NCBI GenBank assembly: GCA_937921835.1
Contig: CAKZVG010000523.1
Coordinates: 1 to 10,031, forward strand
From: an uncultured Bryobacteraceae bacterium
GTDB taxonomy: Bacteria > Acidobacteriota > Terriglobia > Bryobacterales > Bryobacteraceae
Reading direction: 5' to 3'
Length of the DNA stretch: 10,031 nt
The position numbers and the translations under genes are program-made. The notes under the pieces are model-generated. The model was given only the letters and a program-made list of their open reading frames with translations. It was not told where the DNA came from and searched no databases. Shown here in pieces: positions 7,233 through 10,031 of this stretch. How positions within the stretch are numbered: the stretch's first letter is position 1; every line of letters begins with the position of its first letter.

Positions 7233-7252
7233 CTCCTCGATTCCCGAAGGTA
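7233..7252 (-). promoter_or_regulatory. -10-like TACCTT and Shine-Dalgarno GAGGAG for the DUF1080 gene
   Basis: On the minus strand GCTACCTT (7247-7254) gives the hexamer TACCTT, followed 8 bases later by GAGGAG (7233-7238), which is 9 bases before ATG 7223. The ribosome site is convincing and decides the start over ATG 7256. The -10 call is weak: 4 of 6 matches and no clear -35. Confidence 0.45.
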
Positions 7253-7308
7253 GCATGGATCCCGGACAGACTTGTAGTGGCGCGGGACGGAGAACAGCGG
7301 CGGTGAAG

Positions 7309-7337
7309 TTGTTTTTGCCCCGGCCCTAAGCTACCAT
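7309..7337 (+). promoter_or_regulatory. Sigma-70-type promoter TTGTTT-N17-TACCAT
   Basis: TTGTTT (7309-7314) and TACCAT (7332-7337) are separated by exactly 17 bases, the ideal sigma-70 spacing. The -10 hexamer overlaps the ATG at 7336, so transcription would start near 7344, downstream of that ATG. The ribosome site GGAGGG (7346-7351), 8 bases before TTG 7360, fits a message starting there, though the leader before the site would be only a few bases. Confidence 0.45.
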
Positions 7338-8427
7338 GAATCGCCGGAGGGCTCCCGCTTTGAGGTTTCTCGCGTTTCTGATTCCGTGTGCGATGGTGGC
7401 GCAAACCATGGGCATTGAGGAGTACGAGCCGCGCTCCACGCTGGTGGTGCCCGCCAGCAAGGTCGAGCGGGCGCGCTTCCCGTTCATCGATATCCACAAT
7501 CACCAGCGCGCGGGGGCGCCCGGCCAGGTCGACGGGGTGGTGAAGGAGATGGATGCCCTGAACATGCGCGTCATGGTCAACCTCAGCGGCGGCTACGGCG
7601 ACCGCCTCCGCAAGACCGTCGAGGTGTTCAAAGGCCGCCATCCCACCCGTTTCGCGGTCTTCGCCAACATCGACTTCACGGACCTCGACGCGCCAGATTA
7701 TCCGCGCCGGGCCGCGGCCCAGCTGGAAAAGGACGTGCAGGCCGGCGCCCAGGGGCTGAAGATCTTCAAGCAGTTTGGTATGGACCTCAAGGACGGCGCC
7801 GGCCGGCGCATCCCGGTGGACGATCCACGCTTCGACGCGGTGTTTGAGACCTGCGCCCGGCTGGGCATTCCGGTGCTGATCCACACCGCCGAACCGAAGG
7901 CGCTCTTCGATCCCATGGACCGCTTCAACGAGCGCTGGCTGGAACTGAAGCTTTACCCGCGCCGCGGCCGCCCACCGGAAACGTATCCGCGTTTCGAGGA
8001 ACTCATGGCCGAGCAGCACCGCCTGTTCGCGCGCCATCCGAAGACCACCTTCATCAACGCCCACCTGGGCTGGTACGGCAACGATCTTGGCCGGCTGGGC
8101 GAGTTGCTGGACCGGCTGCCGAACGTGCAGACCGAGATCAGCGCCGTCATCGAGGAACTTGGCCGCCAGCCGCGTTTCGCCCGGCAGTGGTTTGTGAAGT
8201 ACCAGGACCGCGTCATGTTCGGCAAGGACACCTGGCGCCCGGTGGAATACCACACCTACTTCCGTATCCTCGAATCCGCCGATGAGTATTTCGACCACGA
8301 CCGCAAGTACCATGGCATCTGGAAGGTCTACGGGCTCGATTTGCCGGATGAGGTGCTCCGCAAGCTCTACTACAAGAACGCGCTGCGCGTGATCCCGGGC
8401 CTCGATCGCAGCGCGTTTCCGGATTGA
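7336..8427 (+). CDS. Exported amidohydrolase (amidohydrolase-2 type TIM barrel)
   Basis: This is a metal-dependent hydrolase of the amidohydrolase superfamily, 363 residues from ATG 7336. The metal motif IDIHNH gives Asp52, His54 and His56; further ligands are His183 (LIHTAEP), His243 (NAHLGW) and Asp298 (FGKDTW), in the order of the amidohydrolase-2 group, which includes decarboxylases and lactonases. Lys142 lies in GLKIFK on the third strand and may sit at the active site. The hydrophobic N-terminus (RFLAFLIPCAMVA) looks like a Sec signal, so the enzyme is likely periplasmic. LIPC is not a proper lipobox because Pro precedes the Cys. The start is doubtful: ATG 7336 overlaps a promoter-like -10 and has no ribosome site, whereas TTG 7360 has GGAGGG 8 bases upstream and would give a 355-residue protein starting MRFLAF. 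The gene diverges from the DUF1080 gene across 112 bases. The substrate cannot be deduced. Confidence 0.9.
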   Translation: MNRRRAPALRFLAFLIPCAMVAQTMGIEEYEPRSTLVVPASKVERARFPFIDIHNHQRAGAPGQVDGVVKEMDALNMRVMVNLSGGYGDRLRKTVEVFKGRHPTRFAVFANIDFTDLDAPDYPRRAAAQLEKDVQAGAQGLKIFKQFGMDLKDGAGRRIPVDDPRFDAVFETCARLGIPVLIHTAEPKALFDPMDRFNERWLELKLYPRRGRPPETYPRFEELMAEQHRLFARHPKTTFINAHLGWYGNDLGRLGELLDRLPNVQTEISAVIEELGRQPRFARQWFVKYQDRVMFGKDTWRPVEYHTYFRILESADEYFDHDRKYHGIWKVYGLDLPDEVLRKLYYKNALRVIPGLDRSAFPD

Positions 8428-8451
8428 AACGGGCCGCGGCGGCGCGCGGCG

Positions 8452-8459
8452 GCTACAAT
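8452..8459 (+). promoter_or_regulatory. -10-like element GCTACAAT overlapping the nominal rhomboid ATG
   Basis: GCTACAAT carries TACAAT (5 of 6 to TATAAT) and its last two bases are the first two of ATG 8458. Preceding it is a run containing only G and C (8430-8453). GTG 8467 is in frame and exactly 7 bases after the hexamer, the same spacing as TAGGAT to ATG at the MBL gene. No -35 box is seen at 16-18 bases; TTGAAA at 8424-8429 is 24 bases away, too far. Confidence 0.4.
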
Positions 8460-9297
8460 GAAGGCAGTGGAAAAGCGCCGCATGTGCCCGAACTGCCGGG
8501 CGTTCATCTCGACCGCCGACCGGGTGTGTCCCTACTGTGATGTGCCGCTCGGGCCCAAGCGCGTCGCGCGTCCCAGTCCGGGCGAGACGCTGGCCGGGTT
8601 CATTCCCCAGGCGCGGTTTCTCACCGTTCTCATCCTCACCATCAACATCGGACTGTACCTGGCGACGGCGCTCTACAGCATGCGCTCCGGCGGCTCATCC
8701 CTCATGGACATCGACGGACGGACGCTGTTCGCGTTCGGCGCCAAGTACCGCGACGCGATCTTTCTCGGGCAGTGGTGGCGGCTGATCACGGCCGGGTTCC
8801 TGCATGGCGGGCTGTTTCATATCCTGATGAATTCGTGGATCCTCTTCGACCTGGGCGCGCAGGTGGAGGAGATCTACGGCCAGCGGCGTTTCATCGCCAT
8901 CTACTTCGCCGCCACCGTGCTCGGTTTTCTGGCGAGCACCTTCTGGAGCCCGGCGCTTTCCATCGGCGCCTCGGCCGGCGTGTTCGGGCTGATCGGCGCG
9001 ATGATCGCCCTGGGCGTGCGCAGCCAGACGCCGCTCGGATCCGCCATCCGCACGCTCTACATCCGCTGGGCGATCTACGGGGTGCTGATTGGCCTGCTGC
9101 CCTTCTTCCGGGTGGACAACGCCGCGCATCTCGGGGGCCTCGCCGCTGGCTTCGCGGTGGGCTACCTGGCCGGTCTGCCAGGGGCGTTCGAGGATGGGAT
9201 CGAGAAATTCTGGAAGATCGTCGCCGTGCTGTGCGTCCTGCTGACCGGTTTCGCATTCCTCCAGATGTTCCTCTGGTTCTCAGTGGCAAGCCGGTAG
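8458..9297 (+). CDS. Rhomboid-family intramembrane serine protease with N-terminal zinc ribbon
   Basis: This 279-residue protein should cleave transmembrane substrates within the inner membrane. The catalytic dyad is Ser172 in GASAG and His224 in DNAAHLGGLAAGF. The conserved HGGLFHILMNSW (116-127) supplies His121 and Asn125 of the oxyanion region. WWRLITAGFLH ahead of it is also typical. Before the core is a zinc ribbon CPNC/CPYC (Cys10, 13, 24, 27). Hydrophobic segments lie near 53-75, 107-133, 143-163, 168-188, 198-216, 220-240 and 251-275: the six-helix core plus one extra C-terminal helix. An insertion (about 77-104) between the first two helices matches the L1 loop. The start is uncertain, since ATG 8458 sits inside a -10-like box; GTG 8467 and ATG 8482 (just before the ribbon) are in-frame alternatives that keep all domains. 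The ribbon would be cytoplasmic. Its substrates are unknown. It follows the amidohydrolase by 30 bases. Confidence 0.94.
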   Translation: MKAVEKRRMCPNCRAFISTADRVCPYCDVPLGPKRVARPSPGETLAGFIPQARFLTVLILTINIGLYLATALYSMRSGGSSLMDIDGRTLFAFGAKYRDAIFLGQWWRLITAGFLHGGLFHILMNSWILFDLGAQVEEIYGQRRFIAIYFAATVLGFLASTFWSPALSIGASAGVFGLIGAMIALGVRSQTPLGSAIRTLYIRWAIYGVLIGLLPFFRVDNAAHLGGLAAGFAVGYLAGLPGAFEDGIEKFWKIVAVLCVLLTGFAFLQMFLWFSVASR

Positions 9298-9312
9298 CCA
9301 TCGCGGTATAAT
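9283..9312 (+). promoter_or_regulatory. Promoter with perfect -10 TATAAT before the PSCyt1/DUF1549 gene
   Basis: TATAAT at 9307-9312 is a perfect -10 hexamer in GC-rich surroundings. GTGGCA (9283-9288, 4 of 6 to TTGACA) lies 18 bases upstream, inside the last codons of the rhomboid gene. Transcription would start near 9319, giving a leader of about 19 bases with GAGAGGGG (9323-9330) as ribosome site, 7 bases before ATG 9338. Confidence 0.55.
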
Positions 9313-9337
9313 TTCCGGCAGCGAGAGGGGCGGCTGG

Positions 9338-10031
9338 ATGAGTCGTGCACTTCTGTTTCTCGGCGTGGTTTCCGCGGTGGCGGCGGCGCAGCCCGCGGAG
9401 GAACTGTTCCACTTAAAAGTCCGTCCGGTGATCGAGCGCGATTGCCAGGGCTGCCACGGCGGCCACATGGCGCTTTCGAAACTCGATCTCCGCACCCGCG
9501 AAAGCATGCTCAAGGGCGGCCTTCGCGGTCCGTCGGTTGTGCCCGGCGACGCGCGGGCGAGTCTGTTGATTCAGGCGCTCGAAGGCAAGGACCCGAAGTT
9601 GCAGATGCCGCCGGGCGGCCCGGACAAGCGGCTGCCGGCCGGGACCGTGGCCGCCTTCCGCGCCTGGATCGACGGCGGGGCGCCGTGGCCCGAAGGCGAA
9701 TCGGCCGGGAAGTGGGACTACAAGGAAGAGGATCTGTGGGCCTTCCGTCCGGTGCGCCCGCGCGACCGGGCTAAGACCATCGACTCCTACATCCAGGCCG
9801 CGCTGGCCGGCGCCGGTCTCAAGCCCGCCCCGCCGGCGGAGCGTGCGTCCCTGCTGCGACGCCTGACGTTCGATCTCACCGGACTCCCGCCCAAGCCCGA
9901 GGAGCTGGAAGCCTTCGCAAAGGACCGCTCGCCAGATGCCTGGAAGCGGCAGGTGGAGCGGCTGCTGGCGGCGCCCGAGTACGGCGAGCGCTGGGGCCGG
10001 CATTGGCTCGACGTCGTGCGCTACGCCGACT
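9338..10031 (+). CDS. PSCyt1 (cytochrome c-like) / DUF1549 protein, N-terminal part (runs off right edge)
   Basis: The first 231 residues of a large exported protein are visible; the frame is open to the window edge. A Sec signal (hydrophobic 4-17, cut near AAA/Q at 17) precedes a Planctomycete-type cytochrome domain PSCyt1 (about 20-118) with the c-type heme motif CQGCH (Cys36, Cys39, His40), the LDLRT block (49-53), SVVPGDARASLLIQAL (66-81), LQMPPGG (89-95, Met90 as possible distal heme ligand) and VAAFRAWIDGGAPWP (104-118). A PSCyt2/DUF1549 domain follows from about residue 147, with LLRRLTFDLTGLPP (172-185) and YGERWGRHWLDVVRYAD (215-231), a near-exact family signature. Known members continue with DUF1553, often followed by a DUF1501 gene; that part is outside the window. 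The family is abundant in Planctomycetes and Bryobacterales and is often linked to complex glycan breakdown, but its reaction is not established. ATG 9338 is supported by GAGAGGGG 7 bases upstream and a TATAAT promoter. Confidence 0.95.
   Translation, partial: MSRALLFLGVVSAVAAAQPAEELFHLKVRPVIERDCQGCHGGHMALSKLDLRTRESMLKGGLRGPSVVPGDARASLLIQALEGKDPKLQMPPGGPDKRLPAGTVAAFRAWIDGGAPWPEGESAGKWDYKEEDLWAFRPVRPRDRAKTIDSYIQAALAGAGLKPAPPAERASLLRRLTFDLTGLPPKPEELEAFAKDRSPDAWKRQVERLLAAPEYGERWGRHWLDVVRYAD

Noticed and set aside
6508..8313. A 601-residue open frame on the minus strand
   Set aside because: It runs antisense to the amidohydrolase and receptor end and overlaps the DUF1080 gene in another frame. 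No recognisable motif; explained by low stop frequency in GC-rich DNA.
8430..8453. A 24-base run of only G and C that can form a short stem (GCCGC/GCGGC)
   Set aside because: The stem is only 5 bp with an 8-base loop and has no T tract after it, so it does not support a terminator; local GC richness explains it.
9442..9774. A 110-residue plus-strand frame inside the PSCyt1/DUF1549 gene
   Set aside because: It is out of frame with the heme motif and DUF1549 signature encoded from ATG 9338 and is a shadow frame.

Overview
The window is GC-rich chromosomal DNA with a gene content typical of Acidobacteriota, most likely the Bryobacterales/Solibacter group. The signs are an Oar-like TonB-dependent receptor with an N-terminal carboxypeptidase-regulatory domain, a DUF1080 (3-keto-disaccharide hydrolase) protein, a Tat-exported sulfatase, and a Planctomycete-type cytochrome (PSCyt1)/DUF1549 protein. 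This placement is inferred from gene families and not from a marker gene. I see no mobile element, phage, tRNA, rRNA or CRISPR, and no gene-free stretch above about 115 bases.

Layout. On the minus strand at the left edge lie riboflavin synthase (partial, 1-266) and, upstream of it, a small zinc-ribbon DUF4870-like membrane protein (304-750). Divergent from these are an exported ComEC-like metallo-beta-lactamase-fold hydrolase (835-1839) and, 11 bases later, a Tat-exported sulfatase (1851-3272). After a 96-base gap with a strong hairpin comes an Oar-like outer-membrane receptor of 1085 residues (3369-6626). It ends 9 bases from the stop of a convergent DUF1080 protein (6636-7223, minus). A divergent gap then leads to an exported amidohydrolase (7336-8427), a zinc-ribbon rhomboid protease (8458-9297), and the start of a PSCyt1/DUF1549 protein that runs off the right edge (9338-10031).

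How the genes may work together. Five of the eight products carry export signals of the Sec or Tat type. Sulfatase, receptor, DUF1080 and PSCyt1/DUF1549 families recur in acidobacterial and planctomycete loci thought to handle complex, often sulfated, glycans. A desulfation and outer-membrane uptake role for the sulfatase-receptor pair is plausible but is inference only. The rhomboid, the zinc-ribbon protein and riboflavin synthase look like unrelated household genes.

The most interesting non-gene signal is a recurring -10-like element of the form GCTANNAT lying 6-7 bases from, or overlapping, several start codons. It suggests leaderless or very short 5' leaders, and it argues that the ATG starts of the amidohydrolase and rhomboid lie inside promoter elements, with the real starts downstream (TTG 7360; GTG 8467 or ATG 8482). 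I found no convincing new multi-gene system.
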